Assembly (NCBI GenBank): GCA_019637795.1
Contig: JAHBUY010000010.1
Location: 62,001-126,000 of the forward strand
DNA: 64,000 bases
Source: a bacterium
Lineage (GTDB): Bacteria > Desulfobacterota > Binatia > HRBIN30 > CADEER01
Direction of reading: 5' to 3'
Positions 57,635-64,000 of the stretch are shown here, piece by piece. The translations under genes were made by a program, and so were the position numbers. Each line of letters opens with the position of its first letter. Position 1 is the first letter of the stretch. The notes below the pieces were generated by a model. That model was not told the DNA's origin, did not search any database, and saw only the letters and a program-made list of their open reading frames with translations.

Positions 57635-59020
57635 ATGTACGCGCTCAACAGCCTCGTAGGCCCCGAGATCGGGGAGCTGCTCGAACAGCGCCGCTTCGAC
57701 CGGCTGCGCGCCGCCCTGCTCGAGCTCGAGCCGGCCGACGTCGCCGACCTGGTCGAGGGGCTGGAGCAGGACCAGGCGGCACTGGTCTTCCGGCTGCTGC
57801 CGCGCGATCTCGCGACCGACGTCTTCAGCCACCTCGACACCGACCGCCAGCAGAGCCTGATCGCCAGCCTCGGCACGGAGCGGGTGGCGGCGCTGATCAA
57901 CGAGCTCGACCCGGACGACCGTACGGCGCTGCTCGAGGAGCTGCCGGCCGAGGTGGCGCAGCGCCTGATCGCCCTGCTGACCCCGGCCGAGCGGAGCGTG
58001 ACCCAGGCGATCCTCGGCTACCCCGAGGAGAGCGTCGGCCGGCTGATGACCCCCGACTACGTGCGGGTCCGCGCCGAGTGGACGATCGCCCGTGCCCTCG
58101 AGCACATCCGCCGCTACGGGCGCGACGCCGAGACGGTGAACGTCATCTACGTCATCGACGAGAGCGGCCGTCTCATCGACGACCTCAAGATCCGCCAGTT
58201 CCTCTTCGCGGCGCCCGAGCAGACGGTCGAGTCGCTGATGGACCGCAAGTGCGTCGCCCTGTCCGCCACCGACGATCGCGAGGAGGCGGTGCGGCAGATG
58301 CAGCACTACGATCTGATCGCGATGCCAGTGGTCGACTCGCGCGGCATCCTGGTCGGCATCGTCACCGCCGACGACGTCGCCGACGTGGCCGAGGAGGAGG
58401 CGACCGAGGACATCCAGAAGATGGGCGGCATGGAGGCGCTCGACGCGCCCTATCTCGAGATCGGCATGGGCCGCATGATGCGCAAGCGCGGCGGCTGGCT
58501 GAGCGTCCTCTTCGTCAGCGAGATGCTCACCGCCACGGCGCTGGCCTATTTCGAGCACGAGATCGAGCGCGCCGTGGTCCTGGCGTTGTTCATCCCGCTG
58601 ATCATCTCGAGCGGCGGCAATTCCGGCTCGCAGGCGTGCTCGCTGATCATCCGCGCCATGGCGCTGGGCGAGGTCGGTCTGCGGCAGTGGTGGCGCGTCC
58701 TGCGCCGCGAGCTGGCGAGCGGTCTGATGCTCGGCTCGCTGCTCGGGTCGATCGCGCTCATGCGCATCGTGCTCTGGCCGACGCGCGCGACCCTCTACGG
58801 CGAGCACTACGTGCTGGTCGCCATGACCGTCGCCTCCAGCGTCATCGGCGTCGTCACCTTCGGCACCATCGCCGGATCGATGCTGCCGTTCATCCTCCGC
58901 CGCCTCGGCTTCGACCCGGCCGCGGCGTCCGCCCCCTTCGTCGCCACGCTGGTCGACGTCACCGGGCTGGTGATCTACTTCTCCTGCGCGGCGCTGATCC
59001 TGCGCGGCACCCTGCTGTAG
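57635..59020 (+). CDS. mgtE: MgtE-family magnesium transporter
   Basis: A 461-residue magnesium channel. It has a helical N domain (about 10-130, with repeated ELEPADVADLVEGLEQDQAALVFRLL-type segments), two CBS domains (about 135-260), a plug helix and five membrane helices (about 285-460). The pore signature is in VLALFIPLIISSGGNSGSQA and the C-terminal VDVTGLVIYFSCAALIL. In this family the N and CBS domains close the pore when cytoplasmic magnesium is high. The ATG at 57635 has only a weak AAAGG before it. No magnesium riboswitch is evident in the 220 nt upstream. Confidence 0.94.
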   Translation: MYALNSLVGPEIGELLEQRRFDRLRAALLELEPADVADLVEGLEQDQAALVFRLLPRDLATDVFSHLDTDRQQSLIASLGTERVAALINELDPDDRTALLEELPAEVAQRLIALLTPAERSVTQAILGYPEESVGRLMTPDYVRVRAEWTIARALEHIRRYGRDAETVNVIYVIDESGRLIDDLKIRQFLFAAPEQTVESLMDRKCVALSATDDREEAVRQMQHYDLIAMPVVDSRGILVGIVTADDVADVAEEEATEDIQKMGGMEALDAPYLEIGMGRMMRKRGGWLSVLFVSEMLTATALAYFEHEIERAVVLALFIPLIISSGGNSGSQACSLIIRAMALGEVGLRQWWRVLRRELASGLMLGSLLGSIALMRIVLWPTRATLYGEHYVLVAMTVASSVIGVVTFGTIAGSMLPFILRRLGFDPAAASAPFVATLVDVTGLVIYFSCAALILRGTLL

Positions 59021-59057
59021 GGCGCGGGCGCCGCCGGCGCGGCGCCCGCCCGGGGCT

Positions 59058-60068
59058 TCAGAAGAAGATTCCCTGCCGCTCGCTCAGGCCGCGGTCGATC
59101 ATCCCCTGGATGGTGTCGACCACCTTCTGCACCTTGCGGTCGATGACCGCGTCCTCGTCGTCGGGATCGCCCTCGAAGCGCATCGGCTTGCCGAAGTAGA
59201 TGCGGTACTTGGTCGGCAGGGGCAGCAGGCCGAGCGGTCCGAGCCAGGGCCAGGTGAGGGTGATGGGAAACGACGGCATGCCGAGCAGGCGGCCGAGGCC
59301 CGCCAGGTTGGCGATCGCCGGCGCCTGCTCCTCGGAGCCGATCACGGCCACCGGGACGATGGGCGTGCGGGTGGCGAGCGCCAGGCGCATGAAGCCGGAG
59401 CCGAAGTGCTGCAGGCGGTAGCGCTCGCTGAACAGCTTGTTCATGCCGCGCACGCCTTCCGGGAAGGCGATCACCGCCTCCTCGCGGCTCAGCAGGTCGG
59501 TGCAGTTCTTCGGCGTGCCGACCACCGACCCGGTGCGGCTCATCAGCAGGTTGACGAAGGGGACGGTGGGCAGCCAGTACTCGCCCATGCCGCGGACGAT
59601 GCGCGGCGGCTCGCGTTCGAGCACCGTCGCGGTGCCGATCATCGCCGCGTCGAGCGCTACCTGGCCGGCGTGATTGGAGATCACCAGGACGCGGCCGTCG
59701 GGGATGTGCTCGATGCCGCTCGCCGCGACGCGGAACCAGTAGCGGTAGAGCAGGGTGGTGATGACCAGCGCCTGGCGGGCGACGTCGACGTTCAGCCCCC
59801 AGGGATCGTAACCGTACTCGTTGGTCTGGGTCGGCATGCGCCGCAGGCGCGATGCCACCTCGTCGTTGATGTCGCGCACCACGTCGGGCGTGAGCTGTTC
59901 CCACAGCTCATCGACCGTCTGGCGCAGGAGGTGGCGCAGGCCGCGGCGCGGCCGGCGCAGCGGCGCCGGCAGGGCGTGCACGACGCGCGGCGGTGGCGCC
60001 GGCAGGGCGGCGATGGCGGCGCGGCGCGTCCGGCGCCGGGGTTCCAGCGATTCGACTCGTGCGGCCAT
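59058..60068 (-). CDS. PlsC-like glycerolipid acyltransferase
   Basis: A 336-residue acyltransferase of the 1-acylglycerol-3-phosphate type. After an Arg-rich N-terminus (about 1-50) and a helical section (WFRVAASGIEHIPDGRVLVISNHAG) come NHAGQVALD (His133, Asp140), VGTPKNC and FPEGVRG. The usual NHxxxxD is stretched, with six residues between His and Asp, as in a subgroup that reads NHxGxxPxD. The substrate may therefore not be the standard lysophosphatidate. GGAGG precedes the ATG at 60068. It is downstream of an SDR gene on the same strand. Confidence 0.85.
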   Translation of the reverse strand: MAARVESLEPRRRTRRAAIAALPAPPPRVVHALPAPLRRPRRGLRHLLRQTVDELWEQLTPDVVRDINDEVASRLRRMPTQTNEYGYDPWGLNVDVARQALVITTLLYRYWFRVAASGIEHIPDGRVLVISNHAGQVALDAAMIGTATVLEREPPRIVRGMGEYWLPTVPFVNLLMSRTGSVVGTPKNCTDLLSREEAVIAFPEGVRGMNKLFSERYRLQHFGSGFMRLALATRTPIVPVAVIGSEEQAPAIANLAGLGRLLGMPSFPITLTWPWLGPLGLLPLPTKYRIYFGKPMRFEGDPDDEDAVIDRKVQKVVDTIQGMIDRGLSERQGIFF

Positions 60069-60109
60069 GCGTCCTCCGGTGCCGACGCGGCGGTGGCGGG
60101 GCGGCGAGG

Positions 60110-61036
60110 TCATCGGCGCACCGCCGCGAAGGTCTCGCCGAGCGAATAGCGGGGCGTGAAGCCGGTCGCCTCGCGAAAACGGCTGCCGTCGAGGGTGCAC
60201 TGGTACTTGGCGAAGTCGATGGCGCGCGCCGGAAAGGCATACAGCCCCCAGCGGAACAGCATCGCGATCGCCGAGCGCACCGCCACCTCGGGCAGCGGCA
60301 GCGGCGTGCTGCCGACCTCGTCGATGGCGGTGTGCAGGGGCACGGCGCCCGGCCCGACGACGTTGAAGGCGCCGCGCGCGCCGCGCTCGATGGTCAGCAC
60401 GATCGCCTCCGCCATGTCGTCCTCGTGCACGAACTGCATCATCGGGTTGAAGCCCATCACCGTCGGGACGTAGTCGGCGCGCAGGTAGCGGCCGATGGCG
60501 GTGCGCACCGTCGGTCCGAGCACGTTGGTCGGGCGCAGCACGCTGATGGTGATGTCCGGGTAGTGCCAGAGATAGGCGGTGGCGAGCATGTCCATCTCGG
60601 CCAGGTCGCGCATCTCGGGGTAGGTGCGGCTCGAATTCAGCGGGAACGCCTCGTCCATGTAGTACGGGTTCTCGGGGAGCGCGCCGTAGACGTAGGAGCT
60701 GGAGACGATGACCAGTTGCTTCACGCCATGGGTGATGCCGAAGTCGAGCAGGCGCCGAGTGCCGTTGACGTTCACCTCGTGGCGCAGCGCCGGGTGCGAC
60801 TTGAAGTGCCGCACCGAGCCGAGGTGCACGATCACCTCCGGCCGCTCGCGTCGGATGACGTCCTCGAACTTGCGCTTCCGCACGTCCGCCATCGCCATGG
60901 CGATGCCGCGCGGCCGGTCGTCCCAGGGGTGGATGTCCACCCCCACCACCTCGTAGGGGTGGCGCCGGTGCAGGAGCTTGCGCGCCACCAGCTTGCCCTG
61001 GCCGCTGGTGATGCCGGTGATCAGGACCTTGCTCAC
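60110..61036 (-). CDS. SDR/NAD-dependent epimerase family protein
   Basis: A 308-residue extended short-chain dehydrogenase. The N-terminal dinucleotide motif is GITSGQG (residues 8-14), followed by VVGVDIHPWDD, VIVHLGSV, and LVIVSSSYVYG. The C-terminal part ends TPRYSLGETFAAVRR. Where the family usually has a catalytic YxxxK, the sequence reads TYPEMRDLAE, so the lysine is missing or replaced by Arg. It may bind rather than convert its substrate. I chose the GTG at 61036. It lies 41 nt before the acyltransferase gene and is probably co-transcribed with it. Confidence 0.85.
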   Translation of the reverse strand: MSKVLITGITSGQGKLVARKLLHRRHPYEVVGVDIHPWDDRPRGIAMAMADVRKRKFEDVIRRERPEVIVHLGSVRHFKSHPALRHEVNVNGTRRLLDFGITHGVKQLVIVSSSYVYGALPENPYYMDEAFPLNSSRTYPEMRDLAEMDMLATAYLWHYPDITISVLRPTNVLGPTVRTAIGRYLRADYVPTVMGFNPMMQFVHEDDMAEAIVLTIERGARGAFNVVGPGAVPLHTAIDEVGSTPLPLPEVAVRSAIAMLFRWGLYAFPARAIDFAKYQCTLDGSRFREATGFTPRYSLGETFAAVRR

Positions 61037-61226
61037 CCGGACTCTAGTAGTCGATCGCGGCCGGCATGGGAATGCGGTCGGCATCGGCGCCGAGCGGCGC
61101 CGGCATGCGGACGCCGCCGCGACCGGGCGCCCCGCCATCGCTCCGGTAACCGTCGCGCGGCTGTTTTTTGCCGCCGGATGCCGCGCCGCGTCGCCCCATT
61201 GCGACCCCAGGGCGCTTGACATCTGC

Positions 61227-61242
61227 TGGCACGGCGGTTGCG
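61227..61242 (+). promoter_or_regulatory. Sigma-54-like promoter directly before the kinase-like gene
   Basis: TGGCACGGCGGTTGCG matches the -24/-12 consensus in all but the last base, with correct spacing. The predicted start is near 61253, two bases before the chosen ATG, so the mRNA would be nearly leaderless or the real start codon lies downstream. A TTGACA (61216-61221) overlaps, so a sigma-70 promoter is also possible. Confidence 0.5.
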
Positions 61243-61254
61243 AATGTGGCCCGC

Positions 61255-61917
61255 ATGGCAGAACGAGCGCGACCCGGCGCGCCTGGGCGCGGGGAGGGAC
61301 TGGATGACGAGGCGGTGCTGTTCACGCAGCTCATCCACGATCTGCGGAACCCGCTGGGCATCATCGCCTACTTCGCCGAGGCGCTGCCGGAGGCGGACGA
61401 GGGCGAGAAGCGGGATTTCGCCGTCCGGCTGCAACTGAACGCCCGGCGGGCCCTCCAGGTGGTCGAGGAGTTCGCGCTCCTCAACGAGCTGCGCCGGGAC
61501 CGGGCGGTCACCGACGACAGCGAGTGGGACGGGCGCGCGCTGCTCGAGGAGATCATCGCCGAGGTCGAGGCGCTGGAGCGGCGGCCGGGGGCGATCCGCT
61601 GGGACGCCACCGACGGGGCGCGGCTGCGCGGCGACCACGGCCAGCTCGTCTGCGCGCTGCGCGGCGTGCTGCGCGAAACGGTGCGCAGCAGCCCGGGCGA
61701 GGGGATCGTGGTCCGACTCAGCGACGACGAGGGCTGCGCGGTGCTGACCCTGACCGTGCCGCTGCGCGTCGACCGCGAGCTCGGCGTGGTGTCGCGCTTC
61801 GACGAGGCCGCGCTAACGATCGAGCTGGCGCGCGGCGTCGCGCAGCTCTATGGCGGGACGCTGTCGATCGAGCAGCGCCCCGGCCGCGCCACCCTGGCGC
61901 TCGCCCTGCCGCGCTGA
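61255..61917 (+). CDS. Histidine-kinase-like phosphotransfer protein, degenerate ATPase
   Basis: A 220-residue soluble protein with a HisKA-type helix pair carrying the phosphoacceptor motif LIHDLRNPLG (His28), then an ATPase-like domain. The N box is replaced by LRGVLRETVRSS with no Asn, and no DxGxG or GxGxG can be found, so it probably cannot bind ATP. This is the layout of ChpT-like histidine phosphotransferases, which relay phosphate between response regulators. A response regulator lies convergent 24 nt away. The ATG at 61255 is uncertain. Confidence 0.72.
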   Translation: MAERARPGAPGRGEGLDDEAVLFTQLIHDLRNPLGIIAYFAEALPEADEGEKRDFAVRLQLNARRALQVVEEFALLNELRRDRAVTDDSEWDGRALLEEIIAEVEALERRPGAIRWDATDGARLRGDHGQLVCALRGVLRETVRSSPGEGIVVRLSDDEGCAVLTLTVPLRVDRELGVVSRFDEAALTIELARGVAQLYGGTLSIEQRPGRATLALALPR

Positions 61918-61941
61918 CGCCGGCGCGGGCCGCGCCCGCGT

Positions 61942-62421
61942 TCAGTGCGCGGTGGCGTTGTCCTCGAGCATGTTGATGACGTCGCCGTAGCCGTAGGTGC
62001 GTTGCAGGATGCGGCGGACGCGCGCCAGCAGCTCGCCGCGGTCGAACGGCTTCGCCAGGTAGTCGTCGGTGCCGGCGAGGAAGCCGCGGGTGCGGTCGAC
62101 GGGCTCGTCGAGCGAGGTCAGCATCAGCACCGGGACGTCGTGCGTGCGCAGGTCGGCGCGCAGCCGCTGGCAGACGTCGAAGCCGTTGAGCTCGGGCATC
62201 ATGACGTCGAGCACGATCAGGTCGGGCGGGTCGCTCAGCGCCGCCGCCAGGCCGCTGGCGCCGTTCTCGGCCGTCACCACGTCGAGCGGCAGGCCGCTGC
62301 GCTGGAGGAACATGCTGATCAGGTGGCGGAAGTCCGGCTCGTCGTCGATCACCAGGATGCGGTAGCGGGTCGGCAGCGGAGCGCGGGGCGCGTCGTCGTC
62401 GTCGAGATCGCGGTAGGTCAT
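61942..62421 (-). CDS. Response regulator receiver protein
   Basis: A 159-residue receiver with an acidic N-terminal tail (YRDLDDDDAP) and no DNA-binding domain. It has ILVIDDEPDF, phosphoacceptor Asp72 (LIVLDVMMPELNG), PVLMLTSLDE and YLAKPFDRGELLARV, with a short C-terminal tail (YGYGDVINMLEDN). It is likely a partner of the convergent degenerate kinase at 61255. I chose the ATG at 62421. The frame further upstream overlaps the folP promoter region and is not protein-like. Confidence 0.85.
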   Translation of the reverse strand: MTYRDLDDDDAPRAPLPTRYRILVIDDEPDFRHLISMFLQRSGLPLDVVTAENGASGLAAALSDPPDLIVLDVMMPELNGFDVCQRLRADLRTHDVPVLMLTSLDEPVDRTRGFLAGTDDYLAKPFDRGELLARVRRILQRTYGYGDVINMLEDNATAH

Positions 62422-62557
62422 GATCGTGGCCACAGCATCCGGATTTCCGGGCCTTTTGCCACACGAAACTGATGGTCGAATGCGAATTCCCGCCCGCCGG
62501 GCCGGGGTTGACTGCGTGCTTCCATGCGGCTTGGCTGGCGAGGTGAAATCCCACGCC

Positions 62558-63376
62558 ATGCTGGCGGGGCTGTCGATCGGCGGCGATGCGCCGGTGCGCA
62601 TCATGGCCGTGCTCAATGTCAGCCCGGAGTCGTTCTACGGCGGCTCGGTGCGCCGCGATCCGGCGGCCCTGCGCGACGCGGCGCGCCGCGCCGTCGACGA
62701 GGGGGCGGATCTCATCGACGTCGGGGCGCGCTCGACGGCGCCGTACGGCGCCGTCGCCGCCGTGCGCGACGACGAGGAGGTGCGGCGCATGCGCTGGGCG
62801 GTCGACGTCGTGGCCAATGCCGTCGCGGTGCCGATCTCCGCCGACACCACCCGCGCCGTCGTCGCCGCCGCCGCGCTCGCCGCCGGCGCGCGGGTGATCA
62901 ACGACGTCAGCGGCCTGCGCGGCGACCCGGCGATGGCGGATCTCGCGGCCCAGGGTGCCGGCGTGGTGCTGACGGCGGCGCCCGACGGCGGGCCCGACGC
63001 CCCGCCGTTGGCGCTGGTGCGCCGCGCGCTCGGCGACAGCCTGGCGCGGGCCGCGCGCGCCGGCATCGCCGCCGACGAGATCGTCCTCGATCCGGGGATC
63101 GGCTTCTTCACCGCCAGCGCGACGCCCCCCGGCGAGCTCAACTGCGCCGTCCTGCGCCAGCTCGCCGGGCTCGCCGATCTCGGCCGGCCGCTGCTGGTGG
63201 GCGTGTCGCGCAAGCGCTTCATCGGGCTGCTCACCGGCCGCGCCGATCCCGCCGATCGCCTCGCCGGCTCGCTCGCCGCCGCCACCGCGGCGGTGCTGCG
63301 CGGCGCGGCGGCGATCCGCACCCACGACGTCGCGGCGACGCGCGACGCGGTGCGCGTCGCCGCGGCGCTGCGCTGA
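62558..63376 (+). CDS. folP: Dihydropteroate synthase
   Basis: A 272-residue dihydropteroate synthase of the folate pathway, joining 4-aminobenzoate to the pterin. The TIM-barrel marks are AVLNVSPESFYGGS, GADLIDVGARSTAPYGAV, PISADTTRAVVAAAALAAGARVINDVSG, LDPGIGFF and VGVSRKRFIG, with THDVAATRDAV at the end. Several blocks differ from the textbook enzyme: NVSPESF for NVTPDSF and ARSTAPYGA for GESTRPGA, as in an archaeal-like branch. The ATG at 62558 is preferred. A GTG at 62543 is possible. It is convergent with the ferritin-like gene. Confidence 0.87.
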   Translation: MLAGLSIGGDAPVRIMAVLNVSPESFYGGSVRRDPAALRDAARRAVDEGADLIDVGARSTAPYGAVAAVRDDEEVRRMRWAVDVVANAVAVPISADTTRAVVAAAALAAGARVINDVSGLRGDPAMADLAAQGAGVVLTAAPDGGPDAPPLALVRRALGDSLARAARAGIAADEIVLDPGIGFFTASATPPGELNCAVLRQLAGLADLGRPLLVGVSRKRFIGLLTGRADPADRLAGSLAAATAAVLRGAAAIRTHDVAATRDAVRVAAALR

Positions 63377-63377
63377 G

Positions 63378-64000
63378 CTACGCCGCCGCGGCCAGCGTCG
63401 CCTGCACCAGCGGGTGGTCGCCGATCGCGAGGGCGTCGAGGATGTCGGGGGCGAGCAGGCCGGCGCGGCGGGCGCTCTTCATGATCTGCGGCAGCCGCCG
63501 ACCGGCCAGCGCCTCGGCGCGCTCGCGGGCGTTGATCGCCTGCTGCTCGCGCAGCAGGGCCGGGGCGAGCGCATCGGCATCCACCTCCGCGTCGCGCAGC
63601 CGGCCGAGCACCCGGCCGAGCATGATCGGCCCGGGCTGGTCGGTGGCGACGAAGAGGATCTGCCCCAGCCAGCGGCGGGCGAAGGCGATGCGGTCGTCGA
63701 GATCGTGCGCGCGCAGGTGCTCGGCGACGTACAGGACGCCGAACCCCATGTGCCGGCTCTCGTCGCGGATCACCAGCGTCAGCAGGGCGCGCAGCAACGG
63801 GTGGGTGGCGTGCTGGCGGATGCCGTCGAAGATGTCCATGGCCACGCTCTCGAGGAAGAACTGCTCGGTGGCGACCAGCTCGAGCGCGCCGTCGGCGGCG
63901 AGCAGGGCGTCGAACATCATTTCCGTGCCGGCGTCGATCGCCTCCGGCGGCTCGTTCATCTTCTCGAGGAAGCGGCGGTAGGCGAGGTGGTGGCGCGCCT
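63378..64000 (-). CDS. Ferritin-like diiron protein, N-terminus cut by window edge
   Basis: The C-terminal 207 residues of a helical, probably diiron, protein. ATEQFFLESVAMDIF supplies a metal-ligand glutamate, and VIRDESRHMGFGVLYV holds the ExxH pattern of ferritin-like oxidases. The frame stays open to position 64000 (HHLAYRRFLEKMNEPPEA), so the start lies outside. Candidates include a substrate-oxidising ferritin-like enzyme rather than iron storage, since the helices are longer than in ferritin. The stop TAG is next to the folP stop, tail to tail. Confidence 0.8.
   Translation of the reverse strand, partial: ARHHLAYRRFLEKMNEPPEAIDAGTEMMFDALLAADGALELVATEQFFLESVAMDIFDGIRQHATHPLLRALLTLVIRDESRHMGFGVLYVAEHLRAHDLDDRIAFARRWLGQILFVATDQPGPIMLGRVLGRLRDAEVDADALAPALLREQQAINARERAEALAGRRLPQIMKSARRAGLLAPDILDALAIGDHPLVQATLAAAA

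Noticed and set aside
61135..61166. GTAAC at 61146 as a seventh Pho box
   Set aside because: The upstream half-site is ATCGC, only one mismatch away, but there is no TA-type hexamer 10 nt downstream (CTGTTT instead), so the architecture fails.
1..64000. tRNA, rRNA, transposase, integrase or plasmid origin
   Set aside because: I saw no tRNA arm signatures, rRNA stretches, transposase or recombinase motifs, or iteron arrays. The window looks like stable core and accessory chromosome.

Overview
The window is very GC-rich chromosomal DNA, with third codon positions almost all G or C, from a free-living Gram-negative bacterium. It carries an outer-membrane porin, a TonB-dependent receptor, TonB-ExbB-ExbD, lipoproteins, diderm-type phosphate and ammonium systems and sigma-54 regulation. 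Exported proteins with long Thr/Pro linkers, CGN..GE.C cysteine motifs and dockerin-like GDCNGDGT repeats remind me of uncultured delta-like lineages such as Candidatus Binatota. That is recollection, not proof. I see no rRNA, tRNA, CRISPR array, insertion sequence or prophage.

Layout. 1-6.8 kb: an EamA exporter cut by the window edge, a lysA-OPT transporter-small membrane protein operon on the minus strand, then an oxidoreductase, rsmI and a small hypothetical gene on the plus strand. 6.8-11.4 kb: enoyl-CoA hydratase, rsmH, and glgC-glgA for glycogen. 11.6-16.1 kb: a polyphosphate-flavoured minus-strand group (ppx, CYTH-CHAD, sixA, a hypothetical gene) and a 29-residue membrane micropeptide. 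16.2-39.5 kb: a phosphate-starvation locus. It holds a phosphate porin-pstSCAB-phoUBR operon on the plus strand. On the minus strand lies a TonB receptor followed by four exported proteins (E, D, C, B). Two exported proteins (F, G) are transcribed divergently from the receptor, and another (A) lies beside the porin. 39.5-44 kb: secreted proteins, SppA protease, a DUF427 protein and an NtrC-type regulator. 44-48 kb: glnB-amtB and a wax ester/triacylglycerol synthase, each behind a sigma-54-like promoter. 48-52.5 kb: LysR, a structured intergenic region, a lone receiver, and TonB-ExbB-ExbD-ExbD. 52.7-64 kb: lipid and general metabolism (thioesterase, acyl-CoA dehydrogenase, aldehyde dehydrogenase, serine acetyltransferase, MgtE, acyltransferase, SDR epimerase), a degenerate histidine kinase with a convergent response regulator, folP, and a ferritin-like gene cut by the edge.

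The main discovery is that six promoters share one architecture: two to four half-sites of the type GT(C/A)A(C/T), spaced exactly 11 bp, with the last half-site 10 nt before a -10-like hexamer (TA(A/G)-type in five, CAGTGG before the receptor). This is the geometry of PhoB boxes. They lie before exported protein A, twice before the porin-pst-pho operon, before the TonB receptor operon, before F-G, and before TonB-ExbBD. They tie the periplasmic Pst system, the TonB machinery and a family of exported proteins into one candidate Pho regulon. All six exported proteins A-F end in related cohesin-like beta domains. E has a clear dockerin-like double EF-hand motif and G a weaker one, which suggests a secreted or surface-attached assembly for phosphorus scavenging.

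Within this locus the leader expected from the upstream porin promoter contains a 13-nt sequence perfectly complementary to the porin ribosome binding site. Eleven nt of the same target occur in the leader of divergent gene A, and nine nt of a related stretch occur in the TonB receptor leader. This suggests an RNA layer of control, either a cis switch or a small RNA.
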